Source of the DNA: Sedimentitalea xiamensis
Lineage (GTDB): Bacteria; Pseudomonadota; Alphaproteobacteria; Rhodobacterales; Rhodobacteraceae
Assembly: GCF_030164465.1 (NCBI RefSeq)
Contig: NZ_JASNJE010000013.1
Span: 48,222-112,221, forward strand
Length of the DNA: 64,000 nucleotides
Direction of reading: 5' to 3'
Shown piece by piece: positions 27,154 through 34,745 of this stretch (its first letter is position 1; every line of letters begins with the position of its first letter). A model generated the notes under the pieces. That model ran no database searches. It worked only from the letters and a program-made list of their open reading frames with translations, and was not told the origin of the DNA. The translations under genes and the position numbers were made by a program.

Positions 27154-28968
27154 ATGACGATCAAACCGAATTTCGACGCCAACGCCACGGGTGGCGGCAA
27201 GGATCTCGGCAACCTGCCCGAATGGGACCTCAGCGATCTCTATAGCGGCGAGGACGCGCCGGAACTGAAACGCGATCTCGACTGGCTCGAAACCGCCTGC
27301 GCCGATTTCGCCCGCGACTACGAGGGCAAGCTTGCGGAACTCGACGCCGCCGGGCTCTTGGACTGTGTGCTGCGCAACGAACGCATCAGCACCGTCGCCG
27401 GGCGCATCATGTCCTTTGCCGGGCTGCGCTATTACCAGCAGACCACCGATGCGAGCCGGGCCAAGTTCCTCTCCGACATGCAGGAGAAGATCACCAATTT
27501 CACCACCCCGCTGGTCTTCTTCACCCTCGAATTGAACCGGCTGGATGACGGCGTTCTGGACGCGCATTTCGCCGCCAATGCCGATCTCGCCCGCTACAAG
27601 CCGGTGTTCGACCGCATCCGCGCGATGAAACCCTACCAGCTCTCCGACGAGCTCGAGAAATTCCTGCACGATCTGGGCGTCGTCGGCGACGCCTGGGAAA
27701 AGCTGTTCGACGAAACCATCGCCGGGCTGGAATTCACCGTTGACGGCGAGACGCTGAACATCGAGGGCACGCTGAACCTCTTGACCGAACAGGACCGCGC
27801 CACCCGCGAGGCGGCGGCCCGCGAACTGGCCGATGTCTTTGCCGACAACATCAAGACCTTCGCCCGCGTCCACAACACCCAGGCCAAGGAGAAGGAAATC
27901 GTCGACCGCTGGCGCGGCATGCCCACCCCCCAGACCGGCCGCCACCTGTCAAACGACGTGGAGCCCGAGGTCGTCGAAGCGCTGCGTGAAGCCGTCGTCG
28001 CCGCCTATCCCAAACTCAGCCACCGCTATTACGAACTCAAGCGCAAATGGCTGGGGCTCGACAAGATGCAGGTCTGGGACCGAAACGCGCCGCTTCCCAT
28101 GGAAGACACCCGCATCGTCGATTGGGCCAGCGCCGAAACGACCGTGATGGAGGCCTACAATGCGTTTGACCCCCGCATGGGCGAGATCACCGCGCCCTTC
28201 TTCTCCAGGGGCTGGATCGACGCCGCCGTGAAACCCGGCAAGGCGCCCGGCGCCTTCGCCCACCCCACGGTGACCGAGGTGCACCCCTACGTGATGCTGA
28301 ACTATCTCGGCAAACCGCGCGACGTGATGACGCTGGCCCACGAACTGGGTCACGGCGTCCATCAGGTGCTTGCGGCGGGCCAGGGCGAAATGCTCTCCTC
28401 CACGCCGCTGACGCTGGCGGAAACCGCCTCCGTCTTCGGTGAAATGCTGACCTTCCGCAAGCTGCTCGACAATGCCGAAACCCCCGAACAGCGCAAGGTG
28501 CTGCTCGCCGGCAAGGTCGAGGACATGATCAACACCGTGGTGCGCCAGATCGCCTTCTACGATTTCGAATGCAAGCTGCACGCGGCGCGGCGCGGCGGCG
28601 AACTCACACCCGATGACATCAACGCCCTCTGGATGAGCGTGCAGGCCGAAAGCCTCGGCCCGGCCTTCGAGTTCATGGAGGGCTACGAAACCTTCTGGGC
28701 CTATATCCCGCATTTCGTGCATTCGCCCTTCTACGTCTATGCCTACGCCTTCGGCGACGGGCTGGTGAACGCGCTCTACTCGGTCTATGCCGAAGGCGAC
28801 GCGGGCTTCGAGGACAAGTATTTCGAGATGCTCAAGGCCGGTGGCTCCAAGCACCACAAGGAGCTTCTCGCGCCCTTCGGGCTTGACGCCAGCGATCCGA
28901 AGTTCTGGGACAAGGGGCTCGACATGATCTCCGGCCTGATCGACGAACTGGAAGCCATGGAAAGCTAG
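27154..28968 (+). CDS. pepF: Oligoendopeptidase F (M3 family metallopeptidase)
   Basis: A 604-residue M3 peptidase. The zinc motif HELGH is in MTLAHELGHGVHQ (near residue 397), with the downstream Glu in LAETASVFGEML. The N-terminal GNLPEWDLSDLYSG opening is typical of the PepF/M3 family in alphaproteobacteria. No signal peptide, so it is a cytoplasmic oligopeptide hydrolase. The ATG at 27154 follows AAAGGAATG; an upstream in-frame start would lie in the promoter. A 5-base gap separates it from the small membrane protein gene. Confidence 0.93.
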   Translation: MTIKPNFDANATGGGKDLGNLPEWDLSDLYSGEDAPELKRDLDWLETACADFARDYEGKLAELDAAGLLDCVLRNERISTVAGRIMSFAGLRYYQQTTDASRAKFLSDMQEKITNFTTPLVFFTLELNRLDDGVLDAHFAANADLARYKPVFDRIRAMKPYQLSDELEKFLHDLGVVGDAWEKLFDETIAGLEFTVDGETLNIEGTLNLLTEQDRATREAAARELADVFADNIKTFARVHNTQAKEKEIVDRWRGMPTPQTGRHLSNDVEPEVVEALREAVVAAYPKLSHRYYELKRKWLGLDKMQVWDRNAPLPMEDTRIVDWASAETTVMEAYNAFDPRMGEITAPFFSRGWIDAAVKPGKAPGAFAHPTVTEVHPYVMLNYLGKPRDVMTLAHELGHGVHQVLAAGQGEMLSSTPLTLAETASVFGEMLTFRKLLDNAETPEQRKVLLAGKVEDMINTVVRQIAFYDFECKLHAARRGGELTPDDINALWMSVQAESLGPAFEFMEGYETFWAYIPHFVHSPFYVYAYAFGDGLVNALYSVYAEGDAGFEDKYFEMLKAGGSKHHKELLAPFGLDASDPKFWDKGLDMISGLIDELEAMES

Positions 28969-28973
28969 CCGCC

Positions 28974-29234
28974 ATGCCGCAGGAGCGGAACGGCGGAACC
29001 GGCCGCACCCTGCGCGGGCGCATGGCCCGTTTTCTGGTGCGGACCCGCAGCCGGGTTCCGCCAGGCCTGCGGCTCGTCCTCGGCCTGCTGCTGATCGCCG
29101 GCGGCATCGTCGGCTTCCTGCCGGTGCTCGGCTTCTGGATGATCCCGCTCGGCGTCATGGTGGCGGCCCTGGACGTGAAACCCCTGGTCCGCCGGTTCCG
29201 GGGCGACAGGCGAACGCCGCCGAAATCGGATTGA
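28974..29234 (+). CDS. Small membrane protein, PGPGW-like
   Basis: An 86-residue protein with a basic N-terminus, one hydrophobic hairpin (LVLGLLLIAGGIVGFLPVLG, then FWMIPLGVMVAALD, residues about 33-66) and a basic C-terminal tail. The Leu-rich helix followed by a Leu-Pro-x-x-Gly turn resembles the PGPGW family of putative transmembrane proteins. No enzymatic motif. It lies directly behind pepF and is probably co-transcribed. Confidence 0.7.
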   Translation: MPQERNGGTGRTLRGRMARFLVRTRSRVPPGLRLVLGLLLIAGGIVGFLPVLGFWMIPLGVMVAALDVKPLVRRFRGDRRTPPKSD

Positions 29235-29379
29235 CACCGCCACGCCCCGCGCGCCCGGCCCGGCGATCTGCACGACGGCGTATGCACGGAAAGCTGCGCA
29301 CATGTCACAGCCCGTCCCGGCCCTGTTTCATCGCCGCGATGCCAAAGGCCGCGACCGCCGCCTCAACCGCCCGGCGCGC

Positions 29380-29649
29380 TCACTTCAACTGGCTGTCCTT
29401 GCTGCCCCGGCGATTGATCCCGCCCCGCGCCTGGAAGGCGCTGTCGCGTTCGGCCATGCAGTCGATGCACAGCTTGACGCCGGGGATCGCCCTGCGCCGC
29501 GCCTCGGGGATCGGCTCCTCGCATTCCGCGCAATGGGTCAGGCTCTCGCCCTCCGGCGCCCGCCGCGCCTTCAGCCGCGCCAGTTCATCGGATATCGACG
29601 CCTCGATCTGCTCGCTGACCGCGCCGTCGCGTGTCCATCCACCCGCCAT
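29380..29649 (-). CDS. DksA/TraR-family zinc-finger protein, short form
   Basis: About 89 residues. A helical N-terminal half leads to a C4 zinc finger (HCAECEEPIPEARRRA, then KLCIDCM). This is the short DksA/TraR type that lacks the long coiled-coil tip of DksA; such proteins often modulate RNA polymerase. I start at the ATG at 29649, which has GGGGAGG 5 bases upstream. It lies downstream of rpoH on the same strand, beyond repeat element A. Confidence 0.82.
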   Translation of the reverse strand: MAGGWTRDGAVSEQIEASISDELARLKARRAPEGESLTHCAECEEPIPEARRRAIPGVKLCIDCMAERDSAFQARGGINRRGSKDSQLK

Positions 29650-29670
29650 TGTCCGCCTCCCCGGCCCCGG

Positions 29671-29738
29671 CTTCATCTTTGCAGGAAAACTCCGGGGGAG
29701 TCGCCGTCAGGCGACGGGGGCAGAGCCCCCGCCCCCGT
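29671..29738 (-). repeat. Dispersed GC-rich repeat element, copy A
   Basis: On the minus strand it reads ACGGGGG, then nested inverted repeats (GGGGGCTCTGCCCCC and GTCGCCTGACGGCGAC), then CCCCCGGAGTTTT and GCAAAGATGAAG. It lies 3 bases behind the rpoH stop. The same parts in the same order occur at 42448-42494 (copy B). A terminator or mRNA 3'-end role is inferred from the strong hairpins. Confidence 0.75.
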
Positions 29739-29741
29739 ATG

Positions 29742-30638
29742 TCACGCGCTCCCCAGCATGCCCTTGTCGCGGGCCAGATCCCGCATCTTCTTCTGCAGTT
29801 TCTCGAAGGCCCGCACTTCGATCTGCCGGATACGCTCGCGGCTGACGTTGTACTGGCCGCTCAGGTCTTCAAGCGTCACCGGCTGATCCGACAGGCGGCG
29901 CTGGGTCAGGATGTCCTTTTCGCGGTCGTTGAGCACGTCCAGCGCCTGCGCCAGCAATTCGCGGCGCGCTTCCATCTCGTCGCGCGCCTCGTAATCCCCG
30001 GCCTGATCGGCGTCCTCGTCCTCCAGCCAGTCCTGCCACTGCATCGAGCCTTCGCCTTCGGCGCCGACGGTCGCGTTCAGGGACGCGTCCCCGCCCGACA
30101 TGCGCCGGTTCATGCTGATGACCTCGTCCTCGGTCACGCCCAGATCGGTGGCGATCTGCCTGACGTTGTCCGGGTGCAGGTCGCCCTCCTCCAGCGCGCC
30201 GATCTTGGCCTTGGCCTTGCGCAGGTTGAAGAACAGTTTCTTCTGCGCCGAGGTCGTGCCCAGCTTCACCAGCGACCAGCTGCGCAGGATATATTCCTGG
30301 ATGCTGGCGCGAATCCACCACATGGCGTAGGTGGCCAGACGAAATCCCTTCTCGGGGTCGAACCGCTTGACCGCCTGCATCAGCCCGACGTTGGCCTCGG
30401 AAATCACCTCGGCCTGGGGCAGACCGTAGCCGCGATAGCCCATGGCGATCTTCGCCGCGAGGCGCAGGTGGGAGGTGACCATCTTGTGCGCCGCCTCGGT
30501 ATCCTGTTCCTCGACCCAGCGTTTCGCCAGCATGTATTCCTCTTCCGGCTCCAGAAGCGGGAATTTGCGGATTTCCTGCATATAGCGATTCAGCCCGCCT
30601 TCGGGCGTCGGTGCCGGCAGATTTGCGTAATTGGCCAT
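29742..30638 (-). CDS. rpoH: RNA polymerase heat-shock sigma factor sigma-32
   Basis: A 298-residue sigma-70 family protein with regions 2 to 4. The RpoH box QKKLFFNLRKAK (near residue 130) separates it from RpoD and other alternative factors. Region 2 contains GLPQAEVISEANVGLMQAV and ATYAMWWIRASIQEYI; region 4 ends with VSRERIRQIEVRAFEKLQKKM. It directs heat-shock gene transcription. GGGAGG lies 6 bases before the ATG. The upstream region holds a heat-shock-type promoter reading into rpoH, so it may control its own synthesis. Confidence 0.95.
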   Translation of the reverse strand: MANYANLPAPTPEGGLNRYMQEIRKFPLLEPEEEYMLAKRWVEEQDTEAAHKMVTSHLRLAAKIAMGYRGYGLPQAEVISEANVGLMQAVKRFDPEKGFRLATYAMWWIRASIQEYILRSWSLVKLGTTSAQKKLFFNLRKAKAKIGALEEGDLHPDNVRQIATDLGVTEDEVISMNRRMSGGDASLNATVGAEGEGSMQWQDWLEDEDADQAGDYEARDEMEARRELLAQALDVLNDREKDILTQRRLSDQPVTLEDLSGQYNVSRERIRQIEVRAFEKLQKKMRDLARDKGMLGSA

Positions 30639-30671
30639 CTTGTCCCTCCCAATGTTTAGCGGGTTAACATA

Positions 30672-30700
30672 GATATGGTAGCGTATCTGACCGTTTCAAG
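30672..30700 (-). promoter_or_regulatory. Sigma-32-type promoter of rpoH
   Basis: On the minus strand CTTGAAAC (30700 to 30693) and CCATATC (30678 to 30672) are separated by 14 bases, or 15 when counted from CTTGAAA, close to the sigma-32 consensus CTTGAAA / CCCATnT. It lies 34 bases upstream of the rpoH ATG. Autoregulation is inferred. Confidence 0.6.
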
Positions 30701-30721
30701 GCCTTCGGGACCCATATTGCA

Positions 30722-30750
30722 CTTGAAACGGCACCGAGTCAGGCCCATGT
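30722..30750 (+). promoter_or_regulatory. Sigma-32-type promoter reading away from rpoH, antisense to rluD
   Basis: CTTGAAA at 30722-30728, a 15-base spacer and CCCATGT at 30744-30750 give a full match to the CTTGAAA-N15-CCCATnT heat-shock consensus. It points along the plus strand, into the 3' end of the minus-strand rluD gene at 30781; no plus-strand gene follows closely. Its -35 forms a perfect 10-bp inverted repeat with the -35 of the rpoH promoter. Confidence 0.5.
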
Positions 30751-30780
30751 CGGCGCGTTCACGCGCATGTGCTGTTCATG

Positions 30781-31806
30781 TCAGCCGCGCAAGGTTTCTA
30801 TCAGACCGGCGATATCCGCCGGCATGGGGGATTCGAACCGGACGGACTCGCCAGTGACCGGATGGACGAACCCCAGCACTGCGGCGTGCAGCGCCTGCCG
30901 CGGAAAGCTCCGCGCCGCCTCCACCGCGGCCTCGGGGACCGACCTGGCCGCCAGCTTGCGCCGCCCGCCATAGACCGGGTCGCCGATCAGGCCATGCCCC
31001 GCATGGGCCATATGCACCCGTATCTGGTGGGTGCGCCCGGTTTCCAGCCAGCATTCGACCAGCGCCGCGACCGGCGGCGCACCGAAGGGTTCGATGATCC
31101 GCACCCGAGTCACCGCATGCCGCCCGCCCTGAAACACCACCGCCTGTTTCTGCCGGTCGGTCCGGTGCCGCGCCAGCTGCGTCGTCAGCCGCAGGATGTT
31201 TCCGGACTCGAAACTCGCGCCGCGGATGCCGTGCAGCCGTGGATCGCTGGCGTCCGGGACGCCGTGACAGACGGCGCGGTAATAGCGTTCGACCGTATGC
31301 GCCTCGAACTGCGCCGCAAGCCCCTGGTGCGCCGCATCCGATTTCGCCACCACCAGCAACCCGCTGGTATCCTTGTCGATCCGATGGACGATGCCCGGAC
31401 GGCGGATGCCGCCGACACCGGACAGATCGCCGCCGCAATGGTGCAGCAGCGCGTTGACCAGCGTGCCCTCCGGCGTTCCGGGGGCCGGATGCACCACCAT
31501 CCCCGCCGGTTTGTCGATCACGATCAGGTCGCTGTCTTCATGCACGATGTCCAGCGGAATGGCCTCGGGCCCGATATGGCTGTCGACTGCGTCCTCTACC
31601 GACACCACCACTTTCGCGCCCTCCGGAACTCTCGACTTGGCGTCGGTCAGGATCTCGCCGTCAACGCGGATCGCCCCGTCCGCGATCAATCGCGCTAGGC
31701 GGGTCCGCGACAGGGCCGCATCGTCTGGCACATCGCGCGAAAGCGCCTTATCAAGGCGGGGCGGCGGATCCGCCGCGATGGTGAACTCTATCTGGCGCGT
31801 GACCAT
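30781..31806 (-). CDS. RluA/RluD-family 23S rRNA pseudouridine synthase
   Basis: A 341-residue enzyme. An N-terminal S4 domain (RLDKALSRD, then LIADGAIRVDG) precedes the catalytic domain with HRIDKDTSGLLVVAKS, whose Asp is the nucleophile, and GRTHQIRVHMAHAGHGLIGDP. This is the RluD/RluC layout, for pseudouridines in helix 69 or nearby of 23S rRNA. The ATG at 31806 has GGAAGGA 8 bases upstream and overlaps, back to back, the start of the divergent small membrane protein gene. Confidence 0.9.
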   Translation of the reverse strand: MVTRQIEFTIAADPPPRLDKALSRDVPDDAALSRTRLARLIADGAIRVDGEILTDAKSRVPEGAKVVVSVEDAVDSHIGPEAIPLDIVHEDSDLIVIDKPAGMVVHPAPGTPEGTLVNALLHHCGGDLSGVGGIRRPGIVHRIDKDTSGLLVVAKSDAAHQGLAAQFEAHTVERYYRAVCHGVPDASDPRLHGIRGASFESGNILRLTTQLARHRTDRQKQAVVFQGGRHAVTRVRIIEPFGAPPVAALVECWLETGRTHQIRVHMAHAGHGLIGDPVYGGRRKLAARSVPEAAVEAARSFPRQALHAAVLGFVHPVTGESVRFESPMPADIAGLIETLRG

Positions 31807-32128
31807 GTCTGATCCTTCCGAACCGGTTCCGGAACCGGCGAACCTGCGGTTTCTGCGCCGGCTCGTAACGACGCTGACGGCGGTGATGATTGTCGGGCTT
31901 TTAGTGATCGTGTCGCTGCTTGTCATCCGTTTCTCGTCCGACCCCGCGCCGTCCGCATTGCCCTTGCCCGAGAGCATCGCCCTGCCCAACGGCGTCACGG
32001 CGGCGGCCGTGACATACGGACCCGACTGGTACGCGATCGTGACGAATGACGGGCGCATCCTGATCTACGACCGCGCAACCGGCGCGCTGCGCCAGACGGT
32101 TACGATCGACACGCCGGATACGGAATGA
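31805..32128 (+). CDS. Small single-pass membrane protein (DUF6476-like)
   Basis: A 107-residue protein with one TM helix (about residues 23-45, VTTLTAVMIVGLLVIVSLLVIRF) and a periplasmic beta-rich tail (AAAVTYGPDWYAIVTNDGRILIYDRATG). It resembles a conserved Rhodobacterales family that I believe is DUF6476. It starts in the same CATG tetranucleotide as divergent rluD, so its promoter must lie within rluD. An alternative ATG at 31778 is possible; no strong Shine-Dalgarno is seen for either. Confidence 0.72.
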   Translation: MSDPSEPVPEPANLRFLRRLVTTLTAVMIVGLLVIVSLLVIRFSSDPAPSALPLPESIALPNGVTAAAVTYGPDWYAIVTNDGRILIYDRATGALRQTVTIDTPDTE

Positions 32129-32146
32129 TCAGACCAGGTTGGGGAA

Positions 32147-32223
32147 TGGTACCACCTCCCCGGCTCGAACGGGGGACCTCTTGATCCACAATCAAGCGCT
32201 CTAACCAACTGAGCTAAGGCGGC
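32147..32223 (-). tRNA. tRNA-His (GTG anticodon)
   Basis: A 77-base cloverleaf including the encoded CCA. The acceptor pairs GCCGCCT with AGGTGGT (two G-U pairs). The D arm is TAGCTCAGTTGGTTAGAGC, the anticodon stem CTTGA/TCAAG carries the loop TTGTGGA (anticodon GTG), and the T arm is CCCCGTTCGAGCCGGGG. The extra 5' G-1 and C73 that mark most bacterial tRNA-His are absent: the base before G1 is T and position 73 is A, the known alphaproteobacterial exception. Confidence 0.95.
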
Positions 32224-32267
32224 ACGCATGGGCGATGTAGACAACCCATATTCTGAATGCAAGAGGC

Positions 32268-32750
32268 TTAAAGGTCAATCCGCCAGCTTTGTTCCACCAG
32301 ATCGACGCCAAAGGAATGCACCGGACGGCTGTCCACCAGTCGCCACCCGGCCGCCGCGTACAGCGCGCAGGCGGCGCGGTGGCTTTCATGCGTCCAGAGC
32401 TGCATGTCGTCGTATCCAGCCGCTCGGGCAAAGGCCATGCAGGTCTTCAGCAGCCTCTTGCCCAGCCCCTTGCCCCGCGACTCGGGCGTCAGCAGGAACA
32501 GGCGCAGCTTGGCGGTCCGCGGTCCGGCCCTGACGCAAAAGATGCTGCCGATGCGGCGTTCGCCCTCCATCGCGATCCATCCGCGTTCCCGCGCCGGATC
32601 GTTCTGCGCCACGAATTCGGCCAGGATGTCGGCGACCAGAGCCCCGAAGGTTTCGTCGAAACCCTCGTCGCGCGCGTAGAGCGTCTGATGCTGCTTCACC
32701 AGCCAGGCGGCGTCTGACGCGAGAAACGGGCGCAGGGTGACTTCGGACAT
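32268..32750 (-). CDS. GNAT family N-acetyltransferase
   Basis: A 160-residue GNAT protein. The acetyl-CoA pyrophosphate-binding motif is ESRGKGLGKRLL (about 92-103), followed by the C-terminal MQLWTHESHRAACALYAAAGW pattern. The substrate cannot be told from sequence. It is monocistronic between tRNA-His and the divergent small gene at 32829. Confidence 0.85.
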   Translation of the reverse strand: MSEVTLRPFLASDAAWLVKQHQTLYARDEGFDETFGALVADILAEFVAQNDPARERGWIAMEGERRIGSIFCVRAGPRTAKLRLFLLTPESRGKGLGKRLLKTCMAFARAAGYDDMQLWTHESHRAACALYAAAGWRLVDSRPVHSFGVDLVEQSWRIDL

Positions 32751-32828
32751 GCGTCACCCTGCCCCGAAGGCCGCTTGATTCTCAACCGTCGCCAAGCTAG
32801 CAGGGTCGCGCAGTCACGGAGACCTGTC

Positions 32829-33029
32829 ATGGGCATCAACACCGAACGCGACATCGAAGCCAACATGCAGATCGGGCCGACCGATTCGGGCATGGTGCGC
32901 ATATTCGTCGAAGCGCAGGGCATAGAGATTCCGATGGATTTCGAACCCGAAGAGGCCGAGGAAATCGCCGATGAACTGCGCGCCGCCGCGCAAGCCGCTC
33001 GGTCCCTGGGAACCACGCGCAAACGCTGA
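32829..33029 (+). CDS. Conserved small acidic protein, unknown function
   Basis: A 66-residue protein starting MGINTERDIEANMQIG. A short beta-rich core (DSGMVRIFVEAQGIEIPMDF) leads to an acidic then basic C-terminal helix (EPEEAEEIADELRAAAQAARS). It looks like one of the small uncharacterised Rhodobacterales families (perhaps DUF6324). The ATG at 32829 is preferred to one 18 codons upstream because the conserved part begins there. No function can be proposed. Confidence 0.7.
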   Translation: MGINTERDIEANMQIGPTDSGMVRIFVEAQGIEIPMDFEPEEAEEIADELRAAAQAARSLGTTRKR

Positions 33030-33055
33030 CGGGACGCGTCCCGAAGCGAAACCCG

Positions 33056-34615
33056 TCAGAAATCCGTCGGCGCACCGCCTTCCCGCTTGCGCCTTTCGAC
33101 AAAGGCCGCGAGTTCCTCGCGGATCGCCTCATCCATCGGCGGCGGCTGGAAATCGGCAATGATGCTCTTGAACATGTGATGCGCCCGTTCCGGCGTCCAG
33201 ATGCCGCCGGCGGCCTCCCAGCCCTCATAGTTCTTCCAATCGCTCAGGAAGGGCTGGTAAAACGCCGTCGTATAGCGGTCCTGGGTGTGCTGGATGCCAA
33301 AGAAATGCCCGTCGTTGCCCACCGCCCGGATCGCGTCCAGCGCGATCTCGTCGGGTCCGGTGGCGGTGATCTCCGGATCCATGTAACGTTGAATCTGCTG
33401 CAGGATTTCGCAATCCATGATGAACTTCTCGGGGCTGGCAATCAGCCCGCCTTCAAGCCATCCGGCGGCATGATAGACCATGTGCGTGCCGGATTGCACC
33501 GCCGCCCACAGGCTGTTGGAGGTCTCCCACATCGCCTGACCGTCCGGCACATTGGCCGCGCAGACGCCCGAGGAGCGCATCGGCAGCTTGTAGAACCGCG
33601 CGAGCTGGCCCGTCATCTGCGTCGCGCGCATGTATTCCGGCGTGCCGAAGGCGGGTGCCCCGGATTTCATGTCGACATTGCTGGTGAAGGTGCCGATCAC
33701 GCAGGGACAGCCGGGATTGATATATTGCGCCAGCGCGATGGCGATCAGACCCTCGGCCAGGGACTGCGCGACAGCCCCGGCCATCGTCACCGGAGCCATT
33801 GCGCCCGCCAGAGTGAACGGCGTCACCACGCAACCCTGTCCGCGCCGGGCCATCCGCATCCAGCCGTCCAGCATCGGATAGTCGTGCTTCAGCGGCGAGG
33901 TCGAGTTGATATTCGTGTACATCCGGGGGGTTGCGTCAAATTCCTCATGCGTGAGTCCGCCCGCGATACGGACCATTTCCATCACGTCTTCGACCCGTTC
34001 CCTGCCCAGCGAATAGGCATGCATCACCTTGTCGGTCAGCGTCAGCTTGTCATAGACCACATCCAGGTGGCGGATGCTGGCGTGAATATCGACCGGTTCC
34101 ACCGGATAGCCGCCGGCGAAATGAATGCAGTTGAAATACTGCGTCAATTTCAGCAGGTTACAGCACATTTCTCGCGTGCCCGGAACCTTCCTGCCGATCT
34201 CCATGTCCCAGTAGTTCGGCGGCGATGACACGTTGCCGAACAAGAGCGTCCTGCCGCCCACCGTGATCTGCCGCTCGGGATTGCGCGGGGTCAGGGTGAA
34301 CTCGGACGGCGCCTTGCCGACCATCTCCATGATGAAATCCCGCCCGCAGCGCACGACGTTTCCGTCTATGGAACAGCCGGCTTGCCGGAAGATCTCCAGC
34401 GCTTCCGGATTGAGGATGGCGATGCCGATATCCTCGAGGATTTCCATCGCCCCGTTGTGAATGGCGAGCACCCCTTCGTCGGTCAGCGGTTCGACGGGAC
34501 GGTCCCTGTTGATGGGCGGTTTCCAGGGCATCTGTTCGATGACGGCACCGCCGCGGCGGGCCGCGTTCCCGGCGCGCCCGCCGCCGCGTCGCTTGCGGGT
34601 ATCCGTGTCTGGCAT
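33056..34615 (-). CDS. MttB superfamily (trimethylamine methyltransferase-like) protein, non-pyrrolysine
   Basis: A 519-residue member of the MttB family without an internal stop codon, so not the pyrrolysine enzyme. Homologs of this type (for example MtgB and relatives) transfer methyl groups from quaternary amines to a corrinoid protein, but no corrinoid protein gene is adjacent. A basic Arg/Gly-rich N-terminus precedes the barrel (VEPLTDEGVLAIHNGAMEIL onward). The ATG at 34615 has GGAGAG 8 bases upstream. The carnitine cluster 8 kb away yields glycine betaine, so a quaternary amine substrate is possible, by inference. Confidence 0.85.
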   Translation of the reverse strand: MPDTDTRKRRGGGRAGNAARRGGAVIEQMPWKPPINRDRPVEPLTDEGVLAIHNGAMEILEDIGIAILNPEALEIFRQAGCSIDGNVVRCGRDFIMEMVGKAPSEFTLTPRNPERQITVGGRTLLFGNVSSPPNYWDMEIGRKVPGTREMCCNLLKLTQYFNCIHFAGGYPVEPVDIHASIRHLDVVYDKLTLTDKVMHAYSLGRERVEDVMEMVRIAGGLTHEEFDATPRMYTNINSTSPLKHDYPMLDGWMRMARRGQGCVVTPFTLAGAMAPVTMAGAVAQSLAEGLIAIALAQYINPGCPCVIGTFTSNVDMKSGAPAFGTPEYMRATQMTGQLARFYKLPMRSSGVCAANVPDGQAMWETSNSLWAAVQSGTHMVYHAAGWLEGGLIASPEKFIMDCEILQQIQRYMDPEITATGPDEIALDAIRAVGNDGHFFGIQHTQDRYTTAFYQPFLSDWKNYEGWEAAGGIWTPERAHHMFKSIIADFQPPPMDEAIREELAAFVERRKREGGAPTDF

Positions 34616-34679
34616 GATCCGCTCTCCTGCTGACCCGACCGCATTGGGCAACATGGCGCAGGCACTCGCCGCTCTGATA

Positions 34680-34696
34680 GCGACAGGGTCTGTCGC
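34680..34696. promoter_or_regulatory. Perfect 7-bp inverted repeat upstream of the MttB-like gene
   Basis: GCGACAG-GGT-CTGTCGC lies 64 bases upstream of the MttB-like gene start and 50 bases behind the HAD phosphatase stop, both genes on the minus strand. There is no T-tract on either strand, so an operator is as likely as a weak terminator. Confidence 0.4.
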
Positions 34697-34745
34697 AATT
34701 CATGCGATGACGTCGATTTCGGCGAATGTCAGGCCGCCGGACCGT

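Noticed and set aside
26968..27945. Long minus-strand extension of the hypothetical gene, running into pepF
   Set aside because: It is antisense to the conserved PepF coding sequence; the GTG at 26967 has a strong ribosome site and directly precedes the membrane anchor.
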